A stretch of 64,000 bases of DNA from Fasciolopsis buskii (GCA_008360955.1 LUCM01007372.1:124001-188000); one strand, 5' to 3'. Counted from the stretch's first letter, positions 33,663-45,854 are shown. Notes: generated by a model not told the origin, from the letters alone. Program-made: numbers and translations.

Positions 33663-35564
33663 CGCCCTTTGTCGTTTGCATAATTTGTTGCCCGGACTTG
33701 GATTAAAAGGACCCGAAGAGAACATTGTTGAGGTTTGATCACTATGTATTGATTAGTTTACTGTTACTAGTACCGTACAAATTTGGATCGGTCTTTGTTT
33801 AGTTTGCGTCAGCTTGGTCCTGGTTGTCACTCAAGCCTTTGTGCTGTGGGCTCTTAGTGCTAATCAGTTTCTTCCCGGGCAGCGAGTGGCTCGAGGGCTG
33901 TCATCATTAATAGATGCAAAATGATTTCGGTTCCTCCACCTTCAAAATAATTGGGGTGTTGGACTCGCGGCGAGTTGGACTATGATCTGTGAATCACTCG
34001 CCCGAGCGCATAACCCGCTGTTGTGGAATCGTGGGCACAGTCGGCGGATCAAGGACTGTTATAACTATGTCGTTTACAGGCTTGGTGACCAAAAGCCTTT
34101 TAAACCTGTGTAAGGCAGGAAGAAGGGTAGAAAAGAAATGTGACTACCGAAGAGCAGTTTGCGTACTCGTGATCGGCGATTATGCATACAATCAGAAGCT
34201 GTATTAAAGCCCACTTGTTCAGTGACCTAAAAGTCGAAATGTCAACGCAATCACCGTGTAGACTGGTTGGCCACATTCAGTATAGTCAACTGGGTCATTA
34301 CAATGTCCAAGACGGAATGTGAAAATAGAACAGCTTCTGCCAATCGCCCGCAGAACCATATACTGAGGACCTGGCTTGGAAACCTGAAATGAAATGGCAG
34401 AGGTGGGTGAGAAGCTGAGCATGGCTAAATATATTTAGGTGATATAGCTTCTGTTTCTTCCAGTTCACTTTAGGTTGAGCTGTTTACGAAATCTCTTACG
34501 TGTATTGACAGTCACCGTTACTTTCCCCTGATGTCAGTTAAGAATACTGTAAAGCTTAGAACAAAATCGAAACACTTTCTTTTGGAATCGTCGGCCATGT
34601 GTCACAACAGCTGGATCTCGCAGTTTCTCGATGGCATTTGGCGCCCGTGCAATGGGTGCTGAACGGTTAACTTCCCTGGAACTCTGACTAAGCGTCTCTA
34701 GCTGACTTTCTTTCGCAAAATGCTTCAAAACATTACAAATGGGAGCTTTCTTTCTGCCCCTGAGTGACTCAGTAATGATGGTATCGAGTGATTCTAACTT
34801 CATCCTGACCGATCTGAAATTCTTCTCTCGCTCGTTGTTTCTGGTGACATCGTATTTCCCATCTGAGAGAGGGGAAATATTTGGCATCGCTTCCAAACTG
34901 TCTCATGCTTACAAGACTAGTTTTTGTGTGACGTTAAAACTGTCTGTCATCCAATCTTAGCAAATAAAAAAATTGGAATTTCTGAGCCTCCAGCGATCAA
35001 ACTGTGTGGTCACGTCTTGTAACCTTTTAAGTGGTTTCGATTCTAAATTTCCGCCGCTTTGCTTTTGACTTTTTCTTACCACAAAAACATTCCTGTGGAT
35101 GGGTTTAGTTATTTCGGCATTCACGCTTCACTAGATTACAGCATATCGGCTGAAGTTTCGCGGTGCGCCAAGAAGGCCGGATTAGTATTTTTAAATTTAC
35201 AGCACCGGTAAAATCGGTACGAAATGAGACTATCCATCTGAGGTTGAATACACACTAAGATCAGTTTATCCATAAGCTACAGAAACGTGGCGACTGAGCG
35301 TGGCATATAGTGAAAGGCTGTCGGTGTTTGAGTACCAGTCTGCCCTTCAAAAATTGGCAAAATGTGATGAAGTAGTTGTTTGCTGCGTGTTTGGCAAACA
35401 AGCCCAACCAAGAGGGGATTTCCAGCAGCTTCTAGGAACAGCTAATTGAAGGGTGACGAAAATCATGATCTTCCAACTCAAGATCCCATAAAATGACATC
35501 AAGTCCTATTGTATCAGGTGTAATAAAGAGTAGAAGGACAGTAATCAGACACCTAAATCCGAAG
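33663..35564. other. Non-coding stretch, nothing recognised
   Basis: Frames on the minus strand (34534-34896) and plus strand (34739-34960) lack domains and splice edges. No repeat family recognised. Confidence 0.35.
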
Positions 35565-35640
35565 TTCCTAGTGAATCAGGAATTCGGACGCCGGACCCTT
35601 GAGTTGGTTGATGCTCAATCCATTGAACCATCGCTAGTCA
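35565..35640 (-). mobile_element. Weak tRNA-like segment (group 2)
   Basis: On the minus strand, GATGGTTCAATGGATTGAGC resembles an A box and GGCGTCCGAATTCC a degenerate B box. There is no tail to confirm a SINE. Confidence 0.25.
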
Positions 35641-36087
35641 TGTTTTCTGCAACTGTTGTGAATTTAGATGCAAGTAGCTCTGTTCGGAGGTTCACTATTT
35701 GTCGAAAGCAATTAATTTGATTACATTCAGTTGGTTTCACTAAGTTATGCTTATATCCACAGCGAGATTCCTTGATTAGCACCGTCCTCGGAGGCCGGCC
35801 TTGGCTGGACAGGAAACAGTTGTCACATTAAGAAGCGGCCAACAAAAGTGAAAAGTTCAACCAGTGATCTGATTGATCCGGCTGGATCGGTCTTATCATT
35901 TTACCGTATACTTACTTTGCCTTATTAGTGAAACAAAAGTGCATATCCCTTTCAGAAACTTGCCGCAGTCAACTAGGAGCAGCTAGGGAAGCTAAACGGT
36001 TGTCGGATGATTCGGACCAGAGATCTTTGGGCCCCAACGACACCATGATGCCGGCTGGACCAGGACCGTTCTAAGTTAATGCCTTAC

Positions 36088-36305
36088 GGAATGGACAATG
36101 TCATTAAGTGGTCCAGCTTTCTGGCGCAGTCATTGACTACGTCGATGCTGGTGGTTGTAGAGATCGAAAAGAGTTGTGCTGCAGATAGTATAATATACAT
36201 TGTGGAGTGAACCAGCAGACTTTCTTGTGAAGAATTAGGACTTAGAATGGAGAATAAGTTTGCTTTCATACATACTGTGATTGGAGAATTCCCAATATTC
36301 GCCAT
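36088..36305 (-). CDS. Possible first coding exon, unknown product
   Basis: An ATG-initiated minus frame of about 72 codons (M-A-N-I-G-N-S-P-I-T-V-C) ends at CCATTCC|GTAAGG, a good donor. It contains a hydrophobic patch T-M-Y-I-I-L-S-A-A. No family is recognised, the start context is unremarkable, and no downstream exon was found. It is listed only because frame and donor agree. Confidence 0.2.
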
Positions 36306-38683
36306 GCGCGGAAGAGCAAAGCGTGAATATCCAGCAAACGAAATTTCTACTCACCGAAAACAATGGAACATCGACAAATTTCAAAAAAATTCCTTCTTAG
36401 GAAACAAAAGCAGGGCATGTTGACCACGTGGCGCAAGTGACAAATGATTGATTTTGGCTAGGGAGAAATTTTACTTTACTCAGACGCGCAGAGGCTCTTA
36501 TGCGCAATAAGGATTGCATGAAGAACTCCGAAACCAGCGTTCATGATCCACTACCGCTAGGGTTGCAAAGGCAAATGTTTTGTTTACTTCCACGGGAAAA
36601 GCAAATCAAACGACAACCATATTCCATACGATTTTGCTTTCTTGTGTTACTTTTTGCCTATCGCTAGATCAATCGTAATATCAGTTGAAGATTTGGCTAT
36701 TTGATACAAGTTAATCTATCGGATCAACATTTAACCACGTGTGATGTATTGTCAATTGTTCGCTCCCAGCATATGGCGGATTTTCCAACCTCCCGTAATC
36801 AGTGCCGATGCTGACAAATCTGACGTTCAAAAGAAATTCACATTCCTGGACAGTGTAGGACTGTGGAATTTTGTCGCCTGTTCACTAGCAGTATGAGGCA
36901 TACATCGAAATGACCATGGAGATTTGCAGACTGTTCGATCGATCTGTCGGATACCTAATGCAAACAGTTATTGTACGGGCACCTTAAATAAGGAACTATT
37001 CACTGTAGACTATGTACTTCAGTGTAATTACATCATATGACTTTAAATCTCAAACAGCATGAAATTATTCCAACATGCATGCCGCTTCATAGTTCTGGAA
37101 CGAATGTGAATAAGTAACGCATTCGTCTTTCCATCCACTGCCTAGGAGCGGGGGATCAGTTCAGCCGTCAAAATTATTCAATAGTGGCACTTGAAATCCC
37201 AGAATGGAAAATTGGTCAGTTACGGGATACCGCCGATTTATACTAAATCGTTTGTGCTTGGAAATTGATTGGGCTACTAAGTTCATTGGAAGGAACGAAA
37301 ATTGCACTGCAGTTAGTGGAAAGACAGAACGTGAAACCTTGTCGTCGTGAAATTGCGTTTCTGACCACAAAATACCAAAGAGTTTTGTTCTAGTTTCTAC
37401 GATGATATAATTTGAAATGAAAGCAAAACTTGACTTGCACAACAACGGGCCTTCCTGAATTGATCCATCACAAATTCATGTTAGCCGTGGATCCAACAGA
37501 TGTGATTTTGTAACCATACTGCTTCCAGCATGGGTTAAAGAGAGAACAAAACTTGGAAAATCATCAAAATGTCAAGGAGTGTTCTTGTTTGCTTTACTCT
37601 TGATGCAAGGATCAGTCTTAATCTGGTTGTGTTGATATATGCACGAAGCGAACAGATGAACAAATGTTCGAAAATATCGTCCAGCTTTATTCTTCAACGG
37701 ATACTGATGATGATAGTGATACAGAGGTTGCACGACATCCAACAAAATGCAATCCAGCTCACTTGAACTTGAAGGCGTCAACCGAATTGCCCTATTCGTA
37801 ACCACAGTACACAGAATGGATGCTTTCTGCTAGCCAATGTAACATCGATATGTTACCAAGTTTATGGCCTTTCGTCTCCTTGATCAAATTTTCATCAAAA
37901 TGAAAATAAGTTGAACTTATTAGTATACAGCCAGTTTCAGATGCCTAGTGCTTATATTGATTGATTGGTCGATATTATGTTCTTGTTAATGTTGTCGTTG
38001 TGACCGTCGTCGTTTTGTCGTTTGTTGTTTGTCGGTGGTGTTGCTGTTGCCGTTGTTTTTGTCGTCATCATTGTTGAGACATTCGAATGAAGTGAGATTT
38101 TGTGGGGGATAACTGCCATCAATGAATGACAAAACATGTTCCTCGTTTAACCGGTATGGCTTCCCTTGTCACGTTTCTGTCTAGATCGGATGCGACAGTA
38201 TTTGTAATGAAATTGACAGCTACATTTCGGTGCATTTCAAAAGCAAAAATTCGTCGGAATACGACGGACACAAACTCTGTGGCCAAACGCCCCTGATATG
38301 TCTTATATTCAAATGAAAAGAGAAGCGTTTATCTGCTTTCGAGTAAATTTAATTCGAAACACTGTTGGTTTTATTTTGAACTACTCTACAGGTTGGTTTC
38401 TCATCGTCGTTTGTTGCTTATCAATTTTGGGTCCGAGGTGATCAACACTGTTTAACAAACCTGAGAACAAAATTAAAAATTGATTTTCAGACTGATAGAT
38501 ATGCTAGGATCGTGCAATTATCCGAATAAGATGTTGGTAATAAAACGTTTATCGACACAGATCTCTGGAACTTGGCCTTCGACTAAAATAAACCTTCATG
38601 GCACAATGTTCAGATTCCGGACACGGCGTGTCAAGTCAAGTCAAAAAGCGGCTTTATTGATCTCGCAGGCGGATTATTCATCA
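36306..38683. other. Mostly unrecognised; cryptic GTT/GTC tract at 37975-38075
   Basis: The tract is a run of GTT, GTC and GTG triplets (imperfect trinucleotide repeat). A frame at 38480-38690 after ATTGATTTTCAG has vague CUB-like strands but no cysteine pattern. Nothing else seen. Confidence 0.3.
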
Positions 38684-38841
38684 TCTTTTACTTCCTTTAC
38701 TGAAGAAATAACAGTGTGCATCAATTTTTAGGAAGAGGGCCGCGGCCAACAAGGGGTTGCCAAGTGGGGAAGCTGATCGGCGATGGGAGGGTTCGAACCC
38801 GCGATCAAACGCCGCGACCTCATCCGTTTGGCCGCCACCGG
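38684..38841 (-). mobile_element. tRNA-derived SINE, family 1, minus copy
   Basis: On the minus strand: CGGTGGCGGCCAAACGGATG, B box GGGTTCGAACCCTCCCATC, body CGATCAGCTTCCCCACTTGG, GGCCGCGGCCCTCTTCC, and an end with AAAGGAAGTAAAAG. It lies 0.2 kb upstream of the CUB exon at 39033. Confidence 0.8.
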
Positions 38842-39032
38842 GTTACGTTTCAATCGTACGACACATAAAGGGTTTTCTCCGCAAGTTTGAACACTAATTT
38901 GTTCCATGGCTCAGGTTGATAGTTTGTAAAACTTTGTGATCATTGACCTAGACGTTTAGATTGCGTAGGTTTTACCATCATTGCGCAGCAATAGTTTCCC
39001 TGCTCAGTTTTATCTATATACATCCAACGCAG

Positions 39033-39244
39033 TATGTGAGTTCGATCTCCAGAATGACTTGATCTTTAATGGACGTGGCCCTAAACTGGCATTGTTACTC
39101 GTAGCAGGCATTGGGAGAGTTTATGACAGCACCTCGTCTGGGGACGAAACACCGAATACTATTTTCGCCCGACCGTTCACCTGTACCTATAAAATTTTAG
39201 CTCCTCGTCGAAGTTTGCTTCGATTGAGATTCGTCTCGGTCAAT
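39033..39244 (+). CDS. CUB-like first-half exon, gene A
   Basis: The frame of about 70 codons starts with two split-codon bases after CATCCAACGCAG (same phase as the 59.7-kb exon) and ends at a strong phase-0 donor AAT|GTAAGT. It carries the first Cys in C-E-F-D-L-Q, a G-R-V-Y strand, then R-P-F-T-C-T-Y-K-I-L-A-P, and L-L-R-L-R-F-V-S-V. The first to second Cys spacing is longer than the usual CUB spacing. With the exon at 40581 it gives four cysteines in CUB order. An alternative acceptor at 39007 (CCCTGCTCAG) keeps the frame open. No leader exon was found upstream. Confidence 0.5.
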
Positions 39245-39299
39245 GTAAGTGGTTGAATGATTTGGCTAATAAGCATTAAATTAAAATGGTAATGTATTT

Positions 39300-39362
39300 G
39301 TGAAGAAAATTTTATTATTAATAGTGACAGTAGTGGTAGTAGTAGTAGTAGTAGTAATATTG
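39300..39362 (+). repeat. (AGT)n-type microsatellite
   Basis: TAG/AGT triplets, nearly pure at 39329-39357, just inside the putative intron after the gene A first-half exon. Confidence 0.7.
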
Positions 39363-39759
39363 AAGTCTTTCGGATTTTCAAGTGCTTAGATCTTGATAAG
39401 CACCATAATTCAGGTCGTTTTGCCCTTATCCGAATGGAAAGAATAAAATTTTGCTACTTTCTTGAAATTTGCCCAATGGATTGGAACATCAGCCTAGAGA
39501 GGTTGGTCAATCTCCTCATGAAATTTGATGTTCACATGTGCAAATAATGATCGTGTTTTCGCAGTTGCCTGTTGGAAGAAGCTGAAATTATGCGCTGCGA
39601 ATGTCCCTGATTTTTTTGTTTACTCGTTCCTTGTAACCGGAAAGGCAAAAATCTGCAACAGGTTCCTGATTATTCCTGGTTACTGCAGTGTTCATTGATC
39701 ACTACTGCCCTTTTGCCTAAATATACTAAATCGTTGATGAGCACATTTCTAGATAGATA

Positions 39760-39802
39760 CTTAGATAGAAATCAGTGAGTGGGCGACGGGTAGACAAGAG
39801 CG

Positions 39803-39837
<35 letters not shown>

Positions 39838-39838
39838 G

Positions 39839-39900
<62 letters not shown>

Positions 39901-40025
39901 AAGGTAGCTTATTCGTTAGATAGATNNNNNNNNNNNNNNNNNNNNNNNNNNNNNNNNNNNNNNNNNNNNNNNNNNNNNNNNNNNNNNNNNNNNNNNNNNN
40001 NNNNNNNNNNNNNNNNNNNNNNNAA

Positions 40026-40077
<52 letters not shown>

Positions 40078-40138
40078 ACAGATAGGTAGATAGATAGATA
40101 GGTATATAGATAGATAGGTAGATAGATAGACATGAGTG
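39760..40138 (+). repeat. (GATA)n microsatellite interrupted by an assembly gap
   Basis: GATA tandem units run from about 39804 to 39925 and resume at 40024-40132, with N at 39926-40023 (98 positions). The array lies in the putative intron between the two halves of gene A. Repeat on both sides suggests the gap is more of the same repeat and that its length is not known. Confidence 0.95.
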
Positions 40139-40580
40139 GATATATATATATATTTGTCGAAAAATATAGAAATTTGCTATTTATTCAAGAATTCCACTTG
40201 AAACTTGATACTGTAAAAAATGATAATAATTAACAGGCTCAGCGTGTACAGGTTGACCGAACAAAAAGGAATAATTCATATCCGTTCATTTGCCAAACAG
40301 CGTAGTGTGCCATAAACAGATAATTCAATTAGTTCACTAGGAAACGCAATTTCTTCCCGCTTGTTTTGTTCCATTAACTCGTGAACATAAGGAGAGCTGC
40401 TACTATCCGTGGGCTATTTTGCTCAAAATGGGATATCAAAATACCTCTTTAATGTGACCAATCGTTAGACGTGTGAGGAGAATACCAGTCAATTGATATC
40501 ATCTACCAAACGAGGAGAAGCACCGAATGACTAATAGGTGTTCTGAAACTGTTCTCACTCTTTTAGATTGGGCCGACCAG
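40139..40580. other. Rest of the putative gene A intron
   Basis: A short (TA)n at 40141-40153; otherwise nothing recognised. Confidence 0.35.
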
Positions 40581-40829
40581 AGACTGTACCGAACGAAGCG
40601 GATATGTGACAATTCGAAAAGCAAAGCAGAAAACGTCGGAGGACACCGGAAACAACAGAGTATTCAACACACGCCTTTTTGTGGTGGAACGATCTCCGAT
40701 TTGTCGCATATTCGTGATGCCCGACGGATACTTGCTCGAATTCAAGGTGACCAATTAACAACGGCTGATGATTTTACCTTGAATTACAAAGCAGTTTTGA
40801 CTCTCACCGCTTGTGTTCTATCGCTCTAA
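40581..40829 (+). CDS. CUB-like second-half exon, gene A
   Basis: Acceptor GGGCCGACCAG opens in phase 0, matching the gene A donor. The frame reads R-L-Y-R-T-K-R-I-C-D-N-S-K (third Cys), then T-P-F-C-G-G-T-I-S-D-L-S-H-I (fourth Cys followed by Gly, as in CUB), a strand R-I-L-A-R-I-Q-G-D, and D-D-F-T-L-N-Y-K-A, the closing CUB strand. It ends with a hydrophobic tail V-L-T-L-T-A-C-V-L and a stop, or could be spliced at GCA|GTTTTG (40794). The Cys spacing is about 25 residues. This is the most CUB-like second half of the window and the reference for the copies at 45.9 and 48.6 kb. Confidence 0.5.
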   Translation, partial: RLYRTKRICDNSKSKAENVGGHRKQQSIQHTPFCGGTISDLSHIRDARRILARIQGDQLTTADDFTLNYKAVLTLTACVLSL

Positions 40830-42185
40830 ATTAGAATCTGGTAACGATTTACTTCCTACATCGGTAACCAGGTATGGTTGGTGTAAGAAACAGAAAAAGA
40901 GTAGTGCAGCGGGTGTCTTCGACGTTACTGAAATACTTAGCTTTTGGTACGGGTAGCTGAAGTCTTTATGCCGAGCCGATGGGCGGGGCAAGGGCGTGAT
41001 ATGTTGTGATCCGGTTTAATACGCACTTGAATTAGGGTGAATGGTTTAGTTGGAAGATGGTTGGAAAAAAATCCAACTGTACGTCACGTTTTAGCTGGGT
41101 GAAACATTGTTGCCGTAGCAGCACAAGACAAACATGGAACAAGTAACCTAGGCACGTCTTCCTAAGTTAGTGACATTCGGGTGCACCGCTAGTTCCGGTG
41201 ACTTCAAGGATGCCAATAACGAGCATGTGTGTGTGCGTACTCATCTCGGCGGTGTGTCCGTCACGAACACCGATCACAGGTTAGCGATACCCGCGTAAGT
41301 CTGTCTTCTATCTGATCCATCGTGCAGTCACTGCACTAGTCCACGAGAATAAAACAACTAATTACCAAAACATGCCACCTCAATGAACCGTCCGAAGCAC
41401 CGTACAGCAGTGGGAAACCGTAAGGAAAACTACAGGTTTTGCTGCAGATGAACCGGTCTGATATTTTCAAATGATTACTTATTAGTGGTCGAGCTATCTT
41501 TGAATGGACATGAACTATGCATGTGATGAGAGAACGATAGGCAGGTGCGTCATCTTGGGAAACCGTTGTTATTGTTGAATTTAACGGTGGCAAGATCAAC
41601 CGGATCAGAACTTATACGCAAATGCCAACTCACACCTATCTTTCCATACCAATGCTTCCGAGCGTGCACTGAACACTCACTGTGTTAATGAAGTGCGCCC
41701 TTTACATCAGTTTTATTTCAGAATTACATTTAAAAGCACCGCACGACGGCCACAATTCACCAATGAGCATTGCAAGTCACCGGTCAAGTTTTGTCCGTCA
41801 GTCACTCTTTTTCAACGTCCACTACAAAAGGGACTTTTGATGAACTTTAGCCAGTAGATAATTAGGGCTGCATCAGCGCGTTCTATGAATCGACGAGGTG
41901 CTAACCAAGTAGGATCTCTAGCCTGAAGAAGTTTCTAGTCACACATGCAAAACAGGTCCTCAATTATTCCGGAATTCGGAATGGGAGCTTTGAGCCTTAG
42001 GCTGATTTCAACATGATCTGTGGTCTGGTGCACATAGATTATAGTTGCCTGCACATCTAGAACAACCTTTTCATTATAAAGTACACCAAGAATTTCATCC
42101 GCGCTACTTAGGAGACGGCATTAAACAAAAGTAAAATAGGATTTTGTTTGGATAAAGTATAGCAAGTTGATGGCAAGGAGCTTAC
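40830..42185. other. Unrecognised; possible leader exon near 41226-41280
   Basis: A frame M-C-V-C-V-L-I-S-A-V-C ends in phase 1 at ATCACAG|GTTAGC. The phase matches the leader exons at 31.0 and 58.8 kb, but the length (55 nt) and donor are less good. A minus frame at 41336-41599 shows no domain. Confidence 0.2.
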
Positions 42186-42395
42186 AAAACCTCCACATAT
42201 CTGACAGGAGTGCTTCCCGGTCAGCATGAAACATTTTGCTTTGATTTTGTTCCCAAATCCAGGGCAGTTCAGAACTTCCCCATTTTGCAGCTTTTTCATA
42301 AGAAGCTTCAAGAATGCATGCAGTAAAAGTAGCAAGTTCCGTGGCCGCTCGAACCCACCAATGGAGAGGAGAGAATGACAACCATGATGCAGAAA
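42186..42395 (-). CDS. Internal exon of an unidentified minus-strand gene
   Basis: The frame of 69 full codons is bounded on the minus strand by acceptor GTACCACTCCTAG and donor TTTT|GTAAGC; start and end phases are consistent (210 nt). The translation is rich in Trp and aromatic residues (F-S-P-L-H-W-W-V-R-A-A, E-K-A-A-K-W-G-S-S-E-L-P-W-I-W, H-A-D-R-E-A-L-L-S-D-M-W-R-F). Such a composition is unusual for chance frames and reads like a conserved intracellular helical protein, but I cannot name the family. A second overlapping minus frame is a shadow. Possible neighbouring exons were searched by eye without success; a minus frame at 43331-43544 is a weak candidate upstream. Confidence 0.5.
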
Positions 42396-42811
42396 CTAGG
42401 AGTGGTACAGATTCATAAAAGTTCTCGATAATTCAGGTTTAGTGACAAACGGTCTGACAGAAACCTGTTTTCAGTCGGAAAATTAATCGGCCGTTGAGGG
42501 ATTGAAGCCCTGTAGCTTTTCCCCTGCGATCGAACCACAAGTGAACCTTCGATGATTTAGACCTATATTATGTCTGCATAATTTCGCTATTGTTATTAGT
42601 GCAAACAAGAACGGTAAAATGGTTTAATTTTCAAATGTGATTGTATGCTTGACAAGTCGAACAATACGGTGTAATACAAAAGAAAACAAAATCCAGCAGC
42701 GATATTCAATAGTACCCAGAGCCAACGTGAAACCTAAATAATAATGCCTTCAGTAGAGCAAGGGAAGCACATCTGCTTTGCTTAGGCATGAGATGGATGG
42801 ATTTTTTCTTT
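42396..42811. other. Nothing recognised
   Basis: AT-rich, no domain or repeat seen. Confidence 0.3.
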
Positions 42812-42972
42812 TCTTTTGTCTTTTATTACCTTTATTAATAAAATAACAGTGTACATCATTTTTCAGGAAAGGAGCTATGGTCAGCAGCGGGCTGCCAAAT
42901 GGGGAGGATGACCGGCGGTGGGAGGATTCGATCACGTGGCCATATCTACGACCTTATCCGCTCACTCAATGT
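42812..42972 (-). mobile_element. tRNA-derived SINE, family 1, minus copy
   Basis: On the minus strand: a shortened head with GAGCGGATAAGGTCGTAG, B-box region GATCGAATCCTCCCACC, body CGGTCATCCTCCCCATTTGG, CAGCCCGCTGCTG, and tail AATGATGTACACTGTTATTT, TTATTAATAAAGG. The first tRNA bases are lost. Confidence 0.75.
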
Positions 42973-44272
42973 ACGAGACTGATGGTGCTACGAAAGGTAT
43001 TCGAGCAATGAATAGCATATCACTCTTCGACAACATTTCTGTATAGATCTGTTTGGACTTCAGGCTAGCGAAAACGGAGTTAACTGAGTTGGCCCGGTAG
43101 AAATTCAAAAGCGGAGTTACATATCAAATCGTGTGTGAATAAATGGAAACCCAGTGTTTCTGTTCTTTCATTAGATCAACCGAGACTTCAAGTTCCAATT
43201 TCAGCAGGGTGGACCTAACAGACTATGACAAAATGCTTTTGGTTTGGCTGGAAGCATCTGGTTTGATTTGTCCGATGTGACTGAATCACCGTCCAGTGAC
43301 TGAACAACTGATGGATTGCACACTCGATTTTCAGGTTAGCGAAGAATCAGTGAACAGCTTAGATTTATCATTTTTCCAGGGGAGCTCGGTTAAAAGGGAT
43401 TCGTGAATCGATATGTTGTCGTTCATCTTGGAAAAGGAAATGCAAGCCGAGTCCTGATGTACACAATTGGAATCGGTCTTAAGGTTAGAAAAAATATACT
43501 CAAAAAGACTAGGCGCACGGGGTGGGGCTATTGCTGCAGACACACTGGTAGTGTGGGCAAACAGTGGTAGATGACATAAAGCACAAACCTAACCAAGACA
43601 AGCATGTGAATGTGGGCTTATCTTTGTAGGAAGCGGAAACTTAATTTAATTTGCAATCTGCCATTAAGAGAGTCAACGGATTTCGTATGAAATAAAACGT
43701 TCATTCAGACAAAGAGTGACAGTGAAAGGAAACACAAAACAGCATTAGACGCATTGGGGATGAATTCAACGCAAAGTCAGATTCACTGACTAGATGAAAA
43801 TAAATTTGAAGGTTCAAGGGGTCTAGAATGACCAAGTGGTTAGAAGAAGGACAGATAAACCAAGTCCAACATGGAAGCAGGACTAAGAAAAGTGCCTGTC
43901 AAGGGAGAGCGAAGAAGAACCGAAAAGGGCAATAGGAAAACTAAGTGGGCTTTTCGAAGTTAGAAATAACGGTTTGCGTGGGAAATTCATGTTCAGAATG
44001 TGAACAAACTTTGTATGACAAAACACGCAACATAGGCTAGTCCCTTCGACGGGATTCGGTGAGGCATAATTTGCGCTCGTTTCGTTTTACATTACCAACT
44101 TAATAGAGTGCTTGCATTCCAAATGGTCATTAGGAAAAGATGTTTGATTTATTAAATTCGTCTCAAGTGCACATACGCACGAAATCTGCACTCTCGAATG
44201 GCTTGGAATAATCCACTTTTTGTTTTAGTGTTTTCAAACCCATGAAGTCGTCACAAATGTCTCAATACACAG
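42973..44272. other. Mostly unrecognised; weak minus exon candidate at 43331-43544
   Basis: The minus frame opens after CACACTACCAG with V-S-A-A-I-A-P-P-R-A-P-S-L-F-E-Y and ends in a stop; no donor or family. It could be the neighbour of the 42.2-kb exon on the same strand. Otherwise nothing. Confidence 0.2.
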
Positions 44273-44442
44273 GTCGGTGTTGGTGAAGCGGATTAGGTCG
44301 TGGCGTTTGAGCACAAAAGAGGCCGGTTCGAATCCTCCCACCGTCGATCAACTTCCCCGGTTGGCAGCTCTCTATTGATCGCATCCCCCTTTCTAAAAAG
44401 TGATGTAAACGGCTATCTCATTAATAAAAAGAGTAAAAGTTA
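44273..44442 (+). mobile_element. tRNA-derived SINE, family 1
   Basis: Head GGTGTTGGTGAAGCGGATTA, B box CCGGTTCGAATCCTCCCACC, body CGATCAACTTCCCCGGTTGG, CAGCTCTCTATTGATCGC, and end TCATTAATAAAAAGAGTAAAAG. Confidence 0.8.
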
Positions 44443-45048
44443 GGGGATACAAAGATAGAAACCTGATGTTTAGCCAGATCAGATGCATTTTGACCAAATC
44501 CATTAGGTTCATCTGGCAGAATCTGAGACATGAATTCTCGTCCACACACTGTTTACTGAGCTGTTTTCGGGTTTACCCAGTTAACTCCATTTTGCTTTCT
44601 GGATGTCTGAATGGATCCGGGCTGGAAAGTGAGCTACAAATTTTAATTGCATCCCGACTTGATATCAGCGTACCTTACCATTATTTCAATTTCGGACTCA
44701 ACTGTCGTAGTCCGTTGGTCCTTCTTTCAGTAGCAAGTTTGATCCTCCTTCGTCTTGAAAACGCTACCAACCACACCTATGCGATATGTACATAGGTCGC
44801 ACCGTGTTCTGTATGTTAAAGCCATCGTCAATTTGTTGCCATTTTCAACCTGTCTCTTGTTTTTTTTGTCATTACATACTCGGGGTCGTTAAGAACCTAT
44901 GGGATTCGATATTCCGTGAACGAAATGTATCCCTGTCGGATTTCCACTGCTCTGTCATACCAACTTCCTTTACTTTATTCATAAGGTAGTTTCAATGAAA
45001 TTTATGTTCCTTAAGACCGTCTCTTTTATTTGTGTCTATTTCTGGCAG
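44443..45048. other. Unrecognised; possible short leader near 44926-44983
   Basis: A frame starting M-Y-P-C-R-I-S-T-A-L-S and containing L-P-L-L-Y-S runs close to an AAG|GTAGTT donor. It could be a degenerate leader exon for the CUB exon at 45.1 kb, or another CUB strand in a second frame (F-H-C-S-V-I). Too weak to choose. Confidence 0.2.
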
Positions 45049-45211
45049 TCCCGTAATACGTATGCTCCCATGCAATTACGAAGCATCCGTAAATACCGAT
45101 TGATCGCTTGCTTCTCCGAGTTCGGGGTCCGTACTTCCCACATCATTCTGGTGCACCTATGAAATTAGAGCTCCTCCAGAAAGTTTGTTGCGATCGAGTC
45201 TTGTCTTATTC
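45049..45211 (+). pseudogene. CUB-like first-half exon, gene C, frameshifted
   Basis: A strong acceptor (TGTCTATTTCTGGCAG) starts the segment, and a phase-0 donor (TTCAGA|GTGAGT) ends it. From 45104 the frame reads S-P-S-S-G-S-V-L-P-T-S-F-W-C-T-Y-E-I-R-A-P then L-L-R-S-S-L-V-L-F-R, closely parallel to gene B (G-S-V-Y...C-A-Y-K-T-E-A-P) and gene A (C-T-Y-K-I-L-A-P). A TGA at 45101 blocks this frame, and the frame open from the acceptor is a different one, so at least one indel is needed. The exon is probably dead. Confidence 0.45.
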
Positions 45212-45854
45212 AGAGTGAGTCTTTTGACACAATCAAGGTCTGCGTCAGTGAAATATTCTCTATTAGAGCACTCGTGTGTGCTCAGCGACATTTGCGGAGA
45301 TGAACCGAGGGCTAACTTGACATTATATTTGGTTTGTGATTGAATCCTGTTTCAACTTTTTGGATAGTTTCTGGATGATTATGAGAAAAAACATCTCTGG
45401 AAACATAAATTCTTGTGTCTATAACCACTGGACGCATAGCTGAGCTCCAAAGGGTTCCATCATCAGTCCAGGTGACATTTTCAGGGCAATAACGAGTTTC
45501 AAGGAGCACACAAAATAGCTAATCATGATTTCACGCCTTATTTTTAGGCAGTACTGGTGTTCATTGTGTAGTTGATCGAAACTGGCATGCAGTTCTTAAC
45601 TTCAAACTAACATTTGAGTGGAATTGAGTGAACCTTGTTAATCCGTCCGATCTGTGATCCGAAATCCGTAAATGGACTTCAGAATGTGCTCCAATCCATC
45701 TTTTTGATCTGGTGAATGTTTACGGTGATCGTAGCGATATTATTATCTATTTAGATGTCCCTGACACACGAATGCACTGTGAACATGCTAACAAACTAGT
45801 CTTCCTTTACCACTCGTCTAGCCTGGTTTGTCCCTATTGTGTACCGAGATTCAG

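Noticed and set aside
38480..38731. Further CUB second half after ATTGATTTTCAG
   Set aside because: No cysteine pattern and the frame runs into the family-1 SINE.
39909..40133. Minus frame rich in Y-L-S-I repeats across the N gap
   Set aside because: Translation of the (GATA)n microsatellite and unknown bases.
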